Source: Zoogloea sp021286885
GTDB lineage: Bacteria; Pseudomonadota; Gammaproteobacteria; Burkholderiales; Rhodocyclaceae
Strand: one strand, 5' to 3'
DNA length: 64,000 bases
NCBI RefSeq assembly: GCF_041915215.1
Contig: NZ_JAYSBV010000002.1
Shown here in pieces: positions 38,871 through 46,842 of the stretch (position 1 is the stretch's first letter; every line of letters starts with the position of its first letter). Made by a program: the position numbers and the translations under genes. The notes below the pieces were generated by a model. It had not been told where the DNA came from, did not search any database, and was given only the letters and a program-made list of their open reading frames with translations.

Positions 38871-39749
38871 ATGAATCGTCGTCACTTCCTGATCATGAGC
38901 AGCCTAAGTCTCGCAGCTGCGTCACTTTCGGCACATGCCCGGCAAGCGCACCAGCTACATGCCATCTGCCGGGAACTGGAGCACCAAAGCGGTGGACGCC
39001 TCGGTGTGTATCTGTACGATGGGCGCGCCAGCACAAAAAATGAACAAGAATTTCTTTACAACGGCGAGACCCGCTTTCCCATGTGCAGTATCTTCAAATG
39101 GCTGCTGGCCGCAGCCGTGCTGCGCCGGGTGGAATCCGGGCAGGACAGGCTAGATCGCAAGCTACGCTTCAGCCGCCAGGACTTGCTGGAGTACTCCCCT
39201 ACGACCGAAGCCCATGCCGACGGCCCCGGCATGAGCCTTGCCCAATTGTGCGAAGGTGCCGTGGCCGACAGCGACAACACGGCAGCAAACCTTCTGCTCG
39301 ATGCACTGGGCGGGCTGCCCGAATTCAATGCTTTCCTCCGCGCCCAAGGCGATTCAGTGACCCGCCTCGACCGCCTGGAGCCGATGCTCAACGAAGCCCG
39401 CCCGGGGGATCCACGTGATACCAGCACCCCAGCAGCGATGGGAGCAAACCTGCGTCGCCTGCTGCTGGGAGATGGACTCAGCCCCGCCTCGCGTCAGCAA
39501 CTGAAGGACTGGATGCTCTCCACCCGCACGAGTGGCGCACGCCTACGCGCCGATCTAGAGACAGGCTGGCAACTGGCCGATAAGACCGGCACCGGAGGCA
39601 ATGGCACCACCAATGATGTCGGTATTTACTGGACACCCACTGGAGAACCGATAGTGCTGTGCGTCTTTCTGACCGCCGCACTCAGCGACCGGGCCGCACA
39701 GTCAGCCACAATTGCCGCCATCGGCCGAGCTGCTCGCGCATCAGCCTGA
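38871..39749 (+). CDS. bla: Class A beta-lactamase
   Basis: A 292-residue serine beta-lactamase with all class A motifs: S73-I-F-K76 (Ambler 70-73), S134-D-N136 (130-132), E170...N174 (166/170) and K238-T-G240 (234-236). C72 precedes the active serine. The N-terminus MNRRHFLIMSSLSLAAASLSAHA has paired Arg and a hydrophobic stretch, compatible with Tat export to the periplasm. GGAG lies eight bases upstream of the start. Control by the divergent AmpR implies inducible expression. The substrate range (penicillinase, cephalosporinase or wider) cannot be told from the sequence alone. Confidence 0.93.
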   Translation: MNRRHFLIMSSLSLAAASLSAHARQAHQLHAICRELEHQSGGRLGVYLYDGRASTKNEQEFLYNGETRFPMCSIFKWLLAAAVLRRVESGQDRLDRKLRFSRQDLLEYSPTTEAHADGPGMSLAQLCEGAVADSDNTAANLLLDALGGLPEFNAFLRAQGDSVTRLDRLEPMLNEARPGDPRDTSTPAAMGANLRRLLLGDGLSPASRQQLKDWMLSTRTSGARLRADLETGWQLADKTGTGGNGTTNDVGIYWTPTGEPIVLCVFLTAALSDRAAQSATIAAIGRAARASA

Positions 39750-39836
39750 TACCAAGAACCAAGACAGATTCAGCCGTGTTGTGTGACCACCCTTTTCATA
39801 CCCTCCAACACGCTTATCTCCAGGCTGCAATCGCTC

Positions 39837-39865
39837 AAAAAAAATCCCGGCACCTGGGCCGGGAT
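39837..39865 (-). terminator. Intrinsic terminator of the cytochrome operon
   Basis: On the minus strand ATCCCGGC and GCCGGGAT form the stem with a six-base loop, followed by a T7-T8 run. Confidence 0.88.
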
Positions 39866-39896
39866 CGAAGCTTCACGCAGAACGCAAAAACTGATG

Positions 39897-40271
39897 TCAG
39901 TGCTGGGTAGCCAGATAGGCGATCAGGTCGGCCCGCTCGGCGGCGTTTTCCAGGCCGTCGTACTTCATCTTGCCCCCCACCACAAACTTGCGCGGGTTGG
40001 TGATGTAGGGGTCGAGCTTATCGGCGGTCCAACTGATCCCGCTACCCTTGAGGGCGTCGGAATACACCGCGTCCGGCTGGGTGGCGGCCTTGCGGCCCAG
40101 GATGGCAAACAGGGTCGGCCCCTTTTTGTTCTTGCTTTCCCGCACGCTATGGCATTCAGCGCACTCCTGGGCAAACACGTCCTTGCCCCGGGCCACATCC
40201 CCCGCCGCCCGGGCTGGGCGGTGGGCGCCGGCACCGGCCAGCAGGATCAGAAAAATCAGACCAATCTTCAT
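39897..40271 (-). CDS. Small periplasmic class I cytochrome c
   Basis: A 124-residue monohaem cytochrome c with signal peptide (about 1-23), haem site C37-A-E-C40-H41, and an axial Met in GGKMKYDGL. The layout KDVFAQECAECHSVRESKNKKGPTLFAILGRKA matches mitochondrial-type cytochrome c2. It follows the haem-porin gene after 32 bp and is the last gene of the operon. GGAG lies eight bases before ATG 40271. It likely carries electrons across the periplasm between the outer-membrane protein and inner-membrane partner. Confidence 0.92.
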   Translation of the reverse strand: MKIGLIFLILLAGAGAHRPARAAGDVARGKDVFAQECAECHSVRESKNKKGPTLFAILGRKAATQPDAVYSDALKGSGISWTADKLDPYITNPRKFVVGGKMKYDGLENAAERADLIAYLATQH

Positions 40272-40303
40272 CGCAGCAACTCCATCAGACATTTTCAACA
40301 CGC

Positions 40304-41665
40304 TCAGAACGAAGTCCAGGCAAACAGGAACAGGGTGTTGTTGTCCTTGGCGTCCCGACCATTGCCGTCATAGTTGGTCTTGGCGCCGTTGTACTTGGTG
40401 TACATGGTGTATTGAACGCCCAACCGCAGGTTGGCCCAAGGAGCGCCCCAGGAGGCTTCCTTGCCCCACGGCGTCCAGTCGGCCTGGAGGATGTAGCCGG
40501 AGGTGTTGGGCGAGCTGTTGGCGTAGCCATCGCTGTACAACACGGCATCCTTGCTGCCCTGGGTGATGAAGCGGCTGCCGGTCAGGCCCCAGGTCTGGTT
40601 GTAGTGGTAAGACGCATTGGCCTTGAACTCGTTGAGGCGGGCCTTGCGGTTTTCCACGTCACCTGCATCCAGGGCTGCGTTCAGGGTCTGGCGTTCGCGG
40701 ATGTAGCTGGTGCTCACCGTGGCCACGTGTTCCCGGGTGCCCAGGAACTGGTAGGAGGCATCCACCCCCAGATCGTTGTAGCGGTTGGAGCCCGGCGTGG
40801 AGCGATCCGGCTGAATATTGGTGTTGAAACCGAAGATGCCAGCGTTGAAGGCCTGCTTCTTCATGTCTTGCATATAGGCCAGACGCCAGTAGCTGGTGCC
40901 AGCCCCGAGGCGGCCCATGTCATCAGCCCGACCCAGGCCAAACTTGCTCTGCATGGAGGGCGAGAGGGAACGGTAGGTGCCCACTTCGGCATACACCGCG
41001 TTGTTCCAGAAGGCATAGGCGCTCAAGCCCGTGACCCGGGCAGTCAGACCGCCGTTGATCATGCTGCTGATGGAACCGCTGCCAAAGGCCAGATCGGAAC
41101 CCACATAGGGGAAGCCCCAGGCCGGCATGGAGTTGAAGGGATCCTGGCCGCCGGGGTTGTTGTTGAGGGACAGGCCCAGCACGGTTTCCTTGCCGGCCAC
41201 TTCGGTCACATGGGCGAAGCGGATGTCCGCCTGATCCATGGAGCCCTTCTTGTCGATCCCGCTGTAGGTGGTCTGGATGAAGGCGCCGATCTGGTCTGCC
41301 AGGCGGCCCGCCAGGAAGACCGAGGTTTCATCCATGGTGCGGTTGTTGTTGGTGCGGCTGGCCCCATCCGGCTTTTCATCCTGGGCCTTGGCGGTGCGGG
41401 TGAAGGAGGTCACCAGCATGGCGGAGAGGGGCACCTTGCCTTCCTTGCCATCGGTATCGGTATAGCCACCGATCTTGAAGCGGACACCATAAGGCGTCAG
41501 CTGCGGGCCATAGGCACCAATGTGGCAAGCGGCGCATTCCTGGCCGGTCTGGCGGGCAAAACTGGGCACCGCCAGAGCAGGCGCAGAGGCCAGAAGGCCG
41601 AGGGTCGTGAGCAGCAGGCCCCCGCCCAGAGCGCGCAGGGCGCCCCCTTGACGCGTGGAGGTCAT
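40304..41665 (-). CDS. Cyc2-like outer-membrane cytochrome-porin fusion
   Basis: A 453-residue protein with signal peptide (about 1-32), then one haem-binding motif C44-A-A-C47-H48 in FARQTGQECAACHIGAYGPQLTPYGVRFKIGGYT. The rest is rich in alternating polar/aromatic strands and glycines and ends FAWTSF with a C-terminal aromatic residue, as in a beta-barrel. A single N-terminal haem on a barrel of this size is the Cyc2 architecture of Fe(II)-oxidising bacteria. Assignment is by layout; it could instead belong to a related group with another donor. It is co-directional with b561 and the cytochrome c. AAAGGAAAG supports the start at 41665. Confidence 0.72.
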   Translation of the reverse strand: MTSTRQGGALRALGGGLLLTTLGLLASAPALAVPSFARQTGQECAACHIGAYGPQLTPYGVRFKIGGYTDTDGKEGKVPLSAMLVTSFTRTAKAQDEKPDGASRTNNNRTMDETSVFLAGRLADQIGAFIQTTYSGIDKKGSMDQADIRFAHVTEVAGKETVLGLSLNNNPGGQDPFNSMPAWGFPYVGSDLAFGSGSISSMINGGLTARVTGLSAYAFWNNAVYAEVGTYRSLSPSMQSKFGLGRADDMGRLGAGTSYWRLAYMQDMKKQAFNAGIFGFNTNIQPDRSTPGSNRYNDLGVDASYQFLGTREHVATVSTSYIRERQTLNAALDAGDVENRKARLNEFKANASYHYNQTWGLTGSRFITQGSKDAVLYSDGYANSSPNTSGYILQADWTPWGKEASWGAPWANLRLGVQYTMYTKYNGAKTNYDGNGRDAKDNNTLFLFAWTSF

Positions 41666-41717
41666 GATCTTTCCTTTCATCAGGACAAAGCAGAAAAAAC
41701 GAAATGGCAGCGCAGGA

Positions 41718-42284
41718 TCAGGCGCGGGAGCGGGACGACCGAGGGCTCATGGCCCGCAGCACCTCATCCTTGAGCACCCAGTGGTGCCACAGAGCTGCCC
41801 CCGCGTGGAGCAGCACCAGCCCACCAAGGGCGCAGGCCCCCCAGAAGTGCGCGTCTTCGAGCAGATCGCCCAGGTCCTCGTCTTTTTCGACCAAGGCCGG
41901 GAGTTGCACCAGGCCAAACAAAGAGACATCGTGCCCATGGGCGTTGGACAAAGCCCAACCCACCAGGGGCAAGGCCAGGAGCAGGAGATACAACAGCAGA
42001 TGCACCGCACTGGCCGCCAGCCGGGCGGGCAATGCCCCCTGGGCGACCACTGGCAAGGGGTGGTAACGCCAGCGCAGGGCCAGACGCAGCAGCATCAGGC
42101 CCGCCGCCAGCAGACCGGCGTTACGGTGCAGATTGAGCAGCAGGCTACGCAGGGCGCGCCCCTCAGCTGATTCCCGCGCCAGGATCAAGCCCGCCGCAAG
42201 GGCCAGAATCAGTGCCGTCAGCCAATGGGCCAGGACCAGGGCCCGGGGGCGACGGGGTTCAGAAGCGGCATGGAGAATGGACAT
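41718..42284 (-). CDS. Cytochrome b561 family protein
   Basis: A 188-residue four-helix membrane protein of the bacterial b561 type. Haem ligand candidates are H20 (VLAHWLTALILALAAG), H53 (NLHRNAGLLAAG), H94 (AVHLLLYLLLLALPLVGW) and H145-H161 (EDAHFWG, LLHAGAALWHHW). It precedes the Cyc2-like gene by 52 bp and starts the operon. It could exchange electrons with quinol in the inner membrane for the downstream cytochromes. Confidence 0.9.
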   Translation of the reverse strand: MSILHAASEPRRPRALVLAHWLTALILALAAGLILARESAEGRALRSLLLNLHRNAGLLAAGLMLLRLALRWRYHPLPVVAQGALPARLAASAVHLLLYLLLLALPLVGWALSNAHGHDVSLFGLVQLPALVEKDEDLGDLLEDAHFWGACALGGLVLLHAGAALWHHWVLKDEVLRAMSPRSSRSRA

Positions 42285-42334
42285 GGACGATCCTGCAAAA
42301 TACTCACGGATCGCACCTTAGGCCCCCCTGCCCT

Positions 42335-43764
42335 TCAATTCCCTGACGATTCACCCCGCATCACTGGAAAATTGATCCTGAACCGGCAGCCGCAGCCCCC
42401 CTCGCCCGCCTCCAGCCCCAGGCGGCCCCCGTGCTGGCGCACCACCTCATGGACGATGGACAGGCCCAGGCCGCTGCCTTCCGGGCGCAACTGCCCGGCG
42501 AAGCCCCGGTAGAAACGCTCGAACACCCGGGCCCGCTCGGCGGGGGGATGCCGGGGCCGTTGTCTTCCACCTCGATAAAGACCTGGCCATCGTTCTGCAC
42601 CCCACAACGGGCGGTGATGCGCCCCCCCGCCGGGGTATAGGCAACGGCGTTTTCCAGCAGGTTATCCAGCATCTCGCGCAGCATCCAGGCCGAGCCCGCC
42701 ACCCGGGCCGGTGCGGTTTCGCAGCCCAGATCCAGCCCCCGGGCGGTGGCCCGCTCCCAGAGTTCGGAAACGCTGTTTTCAAGCAAGGCGGGCAGATCCA
42801 CCGGATGCTGGTCGTGGCTCAGCACCCCGTCGGACGAAGATCGCGCCAGGGCCAGCATCTGGTGAATGAAATGGCTCAGCCGGCGAGCCGAATCCCGCAG
42901 GCGCGCAATCCGGGGCCGGGCCTCTGCGGGCAGGGTTTCCAGGGCCAGCTCCAGCTGGGTCTGAAGCCCCGCCACAGGGGTACGCAGCTGGTGGGCGGCG
43001 TTGGACAGAAACGCCTGCTGCACCTGGCTCGCATCCCGCAGATTGCCCATCAGCCGGTTGATGGCCCCCACCAGGGGGCGCACCTCATCGGCCACCGGCC
43101 CCTCGTCCACCGGGCTGAAATCGGTCTTGTCCCGGGCATCCAGCTGGCTGCCCAGGGCATCCAGGGGGCGCAGGGCAAAGCGCACCCCAAAATACACCAG
43201 CACCACCGCCACCAAGGTCAGCAACAGATTGGGCCAGAGCATCGCCATCAGGATCTGACGGGCCGCACGCGCCCGCTTGAACGTGGTTTCGGCCACGATC
43301 ACGGTGGCATCCATCCCGCTGCTCAGATAGTGATAGCTGGCCGCACGCAGCCTCAAGGTGCCCAGCTGGGTATCGTTCAGCTCGGTCTGATTGGCGTGCA
43401 GGGGACGCGGCAGGGCCAGGAGCTGGGCATCTCCCGCCACCACCTTGCCGTGGTTGTCCACCACCAGATAGAGCACCTGATCCTCGGTGTCTGCACGCAG
43501 AATCTGGTCGGCAGCGGGCGGAATATCCACCTCGATGTCCTTGTCGTCATCGTCCCGCTCCAGGCGGGTCACCAGCGAAATGGCGGTCTGGGTGAGCCCG
43601 TTGTCGTAGGCCTCGGCGGCGATCTGCAAGGCCGACTGGTAGTCGAGCACCGCACTCCCCACCAGGATCACCAGCAGGGGCCAGACGATGAAATGCAACA
43701 ACCGGCGCCGCAGACTGCGAATGCGTGCCACCGGATCAACGGCCAGTTTCGCCAGCCGCTTCAT
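42335..43764 (-). pseudogene. TctE-like sensor histidine kinase, frameshifted
   Basis: An inner-membrane kinase with 2CSK_N-type sensor region between two membrane helices (about 18-38 and 168-188), HAMP-like stretch, dimerisation motif SNAAHQLRTP (phospho-His) and N box DNLLENAV. Within the ATP-binding domain the frame breaks after EDNGPGIP at a six-base C run on the minus strand (42542-42547). The remainder (PAERARVFERFYRG, GSGLGLSIVHEVV, to the stop at 42335) is one frame away. The span is one base short of a multiple of three, so one base is missing. It overlaps the response regulator by ATGA. The shorter frameshifted product lacks the G box. Confidence 0.85.
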
Positions 43765-44440
43765 CCCCGGAGCCCATCCCCGGTCAGCAGGCGGTAGCCT
43801 ACCCCGCGCACGGTGGCAATCTCCAGGCCACTCCCGGCGAGCTTGCCGCGCAGGCGGGACACATAGATTTCCACCGCATTGGGGGTGATTTCCTTGTCCC
43901 ACTGGCCCAGGCTATCCACCAGCTGGCGCTTGGCCACCACCTTGGGCGTGGCGAGCACCAGTTGCTCCAGCACCGCCCACTCGCGCCCCGTCAGCTCCAG
44001 GGGACTACCGGCCAGCTGGGCCGTACGGCACTGGACATCCAGACGCAGGGCCCCCACCTCCAGGGCCAGACTGGCCGCTGCCCGACTGCGCCGCACCAGC
44101 GCCCGGATGCGGGCCAGCACTTCGGGCAGCAAGAAGGGCTTCACCAGATAATCATCCGCCCCCTGATCCAGCCCGCCCACCCGATCCTCCAGGCTGTCTC
44201 GGGCGGTCAGGATGAGCACCGGCGTCAGGATGCCGCGCTCCCGCATGCGACGTATCAGACTAAGCCCATCCATGCCCGGCAGGCCCAGATCCACAATCGC
44301 CACATCATAGGCTGTGGTGGCCAGCACCCCAGGGCCGGCTCCGCCGCCCCCAAGCGATCCACCTGAAACCCACCCCGCTCCAGGCCTTCGTCCAGGCCTG
44401 CCGCGAGGATCTCATCATCTTCCACCACCAATACACGCAA
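43761..44440 (-). pseudogene. TctD/OmpR-family response regulator, frameshifted
   Basis: A response regulator with receiver start RVLVVEDDEILAAGLDEGLERGGF, phosphorylation Asp in VAIVDLGLPGMDG, Lys in LVKPF, and an OmpR-type DNA-binding wing (ELTGREWAVLEQL, ITPNAVEIYVSRLRGKL). The frame changes at a G4 run (44327-44330), one base missing between EPALG and LATTAYDV. The start is taken as TTG 44440, with GGAG eight bases upstream, the only plausible start for a receiver. The span is one base short of a multiple of three. Both genes of this pair are thus broken, or both carry sequence errors. Confidence 0.82.
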
Positions 44441-44514
44441 GGGCTGCTCCGGGATAGGCAAAGGCAAGGCGTGATTGTGGCACGCGCACGCCCCCGGAGC
44501 GCCCTCCTCATCCA

Positions 44515-45525
44515 TCACCCCACCCGCAGCACCAGCTTGCCGAAGTGGGCCGCCGACTCCATCCGGGCCAGGGCAGCGGGCGCCTGATCGAAAGCAAACT
44601 CCTGGTCGATCACCGGACGGATCTTGTGGGCCACCAGGGCAGCGAGCAAACGCTCGAACATGGCGCGGCTACCCACAAAGATGCCGTTGATGGTGGAAAG
44701 ACGCGGAATCAGCATGACCGGGCTGGCCTGGCCCGCAAGGCCGGTCAGCACGCCCACGTAGGCAATCCGCCCGCCCACCGCCACGCAGTTGAGGGAGCGT
44801 TCCAGGGTGCCCGGGCCGCCCACTTCCACCACCACATCGGCCCCGTGGCCGCCGGTGAGGCGCAGCACTTCCTTGTCCCACTCGGGCTGCGTACGGTAGT
44901 TGATGCACGCATCGGCCCCCAGGCTGCGGGCCCGCTCAAGCTTGGCATCCGAACTGGAGGTGATGATGACCCGGGCGCCGGCAGCCTTGGCCAGCTGGAG
45001 CGCAAAGATCGACACGCCCCCGGTGCCCTGGAGCACGACGGTCTGGCCCGGGGTGAGGCTGCCCGCCTCAAACAGGGCGTGCCAGGCGGTCAGCCCCGCG
45101 CAGGGCAAGGTGGCCGCTTCGGCCAGGGTGATTTCATCGGGAATTCGGATCAGGCCGCGCTCGTGGCTCAGGAAGCATTCGGCCAGCACCCCATCCAGCT
45201 CTGCCCCCAGGGCCTCGCCCACGGCGGCGGGTGTAGGTGCGCCCCCTTGCCAGCCCGGAAAGAACAGGCTCGCCACCCGATCCCCCACTGCAAGCCCGGT
45301 TACCCCAGCGCCCACCGCAATCACCCGCCCAGCCCCATCCGAACAGGGCACCCGCCCGGCGGGAATCGGACTGAAATAGGTGTTCCGGCTCACCAGCAGA
45401 TCCCGATAATTGAGGGACACCGCCTGTATCCCCACCAACACCTGCCCCGGGCCAGGAACCGGCGCGGTGCTACGGGCAAGGCGGAGGGTGTCGGACTGAC
45501 CGGGATGGACTTCGTAGCGCAGCAT
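44515..45525 (-). CDS. MDR-type NAD(P)-dependent alcohol/quinone oxidoreductase
   Basis: A 336-residue medium-chain dehydrogenase/reductase. The GroES-like domain covers about 1-120 (SLNYRDLLVSRNTYF, VPCSDGAGRVIAVGAGV). The Rossmann domain has the variant LQGTGGVSIFALQLAKAAGARVI. The catalytic zinc Cys is replaced (NYRD), as in zinc-free quinone oxidoreductase/enoyl reductase relatives. GGAGAG lies upstream of ATG 45525. It lies between the glutathione peroxidase and broken two-component genes and appears independent. Substrate unknown. Confidence 0.9.
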   Translation of the reverse strand: MLRYEVHPGQSDTLRLARSTAPVPGPGQVLVGIQAVSLNYRDLLVSRNTYFSPIPAGRVPCSDGAGRVIAVGAGVTGLAVGDRVASLFFPGWQGGAPTPAAVGEALGAELDGVLAECFLSHERGLIRIPDEITLAEAATLPCAGLTAWHALFEAGSLTPGQTVVLQGTGGVSIFALQLAKAAGARVIITSSSDAKLERARSLGADACINYRTQPEWDKEVLRLTGGHGADVVVEVGGPGTLERSLNCVAVGGRIAYVGVLTGLAGQASPVMLIPRLSTINGIFVGSRAMFERLLAALVAHKIRPVIDQEFAFDQAPAALARMESAAHFGKLVLRVG

Positions 45526-45726
45526 GGCTTTCTCTCCTGTAAGCAGACACGGAACACCCCCAGGCACAAGGGGCGTTCAACTTACAGGCAAGAACAAGGC
45601 CACGGCGGGAAGCCTAAACAAGACAATATCTTACGACCTGCCCTTACGCCAGAGCGGATCAAATCTGGACAGATGCCCGGAGCACATGGCCAATTTATGG
45701 ACACAAACGGTGCAAAAGAATGGGGC

Positions 45727-46257
45727 TTACACCACCCGCTCAATCCCCGCTTCCAGCCGAGCCGGTGCGGTCAACGGCGCGTAACGCGCCACCACCTGAC
45801 CGCTGCGATTGAGGAGGAATTTGGTGAAATTCCATTTGATGGCCCGGGTACCCAAGATCCCGGGGCGGGCATGGGTGAGCCAGACAAACAGGGGATGGGC
45901 CCGGGGGCCGCGCACATCTACCTTGTCGGCCATCAGAAAGCTGACGCCGTAGTTGCGCTGGCAGAACTGGGCGATCTCGGTGGCGGGGCCGGGTTCCTGG
46001 GCACCAAACTGGTTGCAGGGAAAGCCGATGATGACCAGCCCCTGGGCAGCGTAGCGCTGGTGCAGGGCCTCAAGGCCCGCATATTGGGGGGTGAAACCGC
46101 AGCGACTGGCGGTGTTCACGATCAGGAGGGGGCGGCCCTTAAAGTCGGCCAAGGGCTGCAGGCCCCCATCCAGGCGGGTGAAGCTGAAGTCATGCACAGC
46201 CGCGCCCAGCCCCGGGCTGGCGGGGTTGCGGGCCTGGGTGCCGGGGGGCGGCTGCAT
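45727..46257 (-). CDS. Glutathione peroxidase-like thiol peroxidase
   Basis: A 176-residue GPx-family peroxidase. The catalytic Cys lies in NTASRCGFTPQYAGLE, Gln in GFPCNQFGAQEPG and Trp-Asn in IKWNFTKFL, completing the tetrad. The second Cys in GFPCNQ and the Cys in FCQRNYG may resolve disulfides in a thioredoxin-dependent reaction, as in most bacterial members. It starts five bases after iscX; GGAG supports ATG 46257 rather than an overlapping GTG. Co-transcription with the isc operon is possible and would link Fe-S repair with peroxide removal. Confidence 0.93.
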   Translation of the reverse strand: MQPPPGTQARNPASPGLGAAVHDFSFTRLDGGLQPLADFKGRPLLIVNTASRCGFTPQYAGLEALHQRYAAQGLVIIGFPCNQFGAQEPGPATEIAQFCQRNYGVSFLMADKVDVRGPRAHPLFVWLTHARPGILGTRAIKWNFTKFLLNRSGQVVARYAPLTAPARLEAGIERVV

Positions 46258-46262
46258 GAAGG

Positions 46263-46457
46263 TCACTCCACTTCGTCGATCCAGGCTTGCTGGATGCCTT
46301 CGAGGATGCGTTCGCCGCAGCGCTTGGGATCGTCGTCGAACTCGGGCAGGGCCATGACCCAGTTCATGAGATCGACAAAGTTCACCCGGGCCGGATCAGC
46401 GTCCGGGTGGGCATCGGCAAGCTGGATGGCGATTTCGGTCACGTCGGTCCACTTCAT
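46263..46457 (-). CDS. iscX: Iron-sulfur assembly regulator IscX
   Basis: A 64-residue acidic protein with MKWTDVTEIAIQLADAHPDADPARVNFVDLMNWV, as in IscX/YfhJ. It binds IscS and iron and modulates sulfur transfer. It overlaps the fdx stop by one base as the last member of the isc operon. Confidence 0.95.
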   Translation of the reverse strand: MKWTDVTEIAIQLADAHPDADPARVNFVDLMNWVMALPEFDDDPKRCGERILEGIQQAWIDEVE

Positions 46458-46798
46458 CAGTGCTTTCCTTCGCGGGCCAGGTTGAGGGAATACTTGGGAA
46501 TCTCGACGGTGAGCGGGGTATCCCCCACCAGGGCCTGGCAGGACAGGCGGGAGGTGGGCTCCAGGCCCCAGGCCTTGTCGAGCATGTCTTCTTCGAGTTC
46601 GTCGGCTTCGTTCAGGCTGTTGAAACCCTCGCGCACCACCACGTGGCAGGTGGTGCAGGCGCAGGAGAGTTCGCAGGCGTGCTCAATGGCGATGTTGTTC
46701 ACCAGGAGCACTTCGCAGATGCTCTTGCCGGGTTCGGCTTCGAGCACGGCGCCTTCGGGGCAGAGTTCCCCGTGGGGGAGCACAATCAGGGTGGTCAT
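46457..46798 (-). CDS. fdx: ISC-type 2Fe-2S ferredoxin
   Basis: A 113-residue adrenodoxin-type ferredoxin. Cluster ligands are in HACELSCACTTCHVVV (C-x5-C-x2-C) and the later SRLSCQAL Cys. It supplies electrons for cluster assembly on IscU. ATG 46798 is the family start; it follows hscA after 44 bp. Confidence 0.95.
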   Translation of the reverse strand: MTTLIVLPHGELCPEGAVLEAEPGKSICEVLLVNNIAIEHACELSCACTTCHVVVREGFNSLNEADELEEDMLDKAWGLEPTSRLSCQALVGDTPLTVEIPKYSLNLAREGKH

Positions 46799-46842
46799 GG
46801 CGTAAACCTTGTTCTGTCTTGTTCTGGGCAAGCGGTCGCGTT

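Noticed and set aside
38871..39749. Carbapenemase of the KPC/SME type
   Set aside because: The Cys before the active Ser is present, but the position equivalent to Ambler 238 is Gly, so the carbapenemase disulfide is absent.
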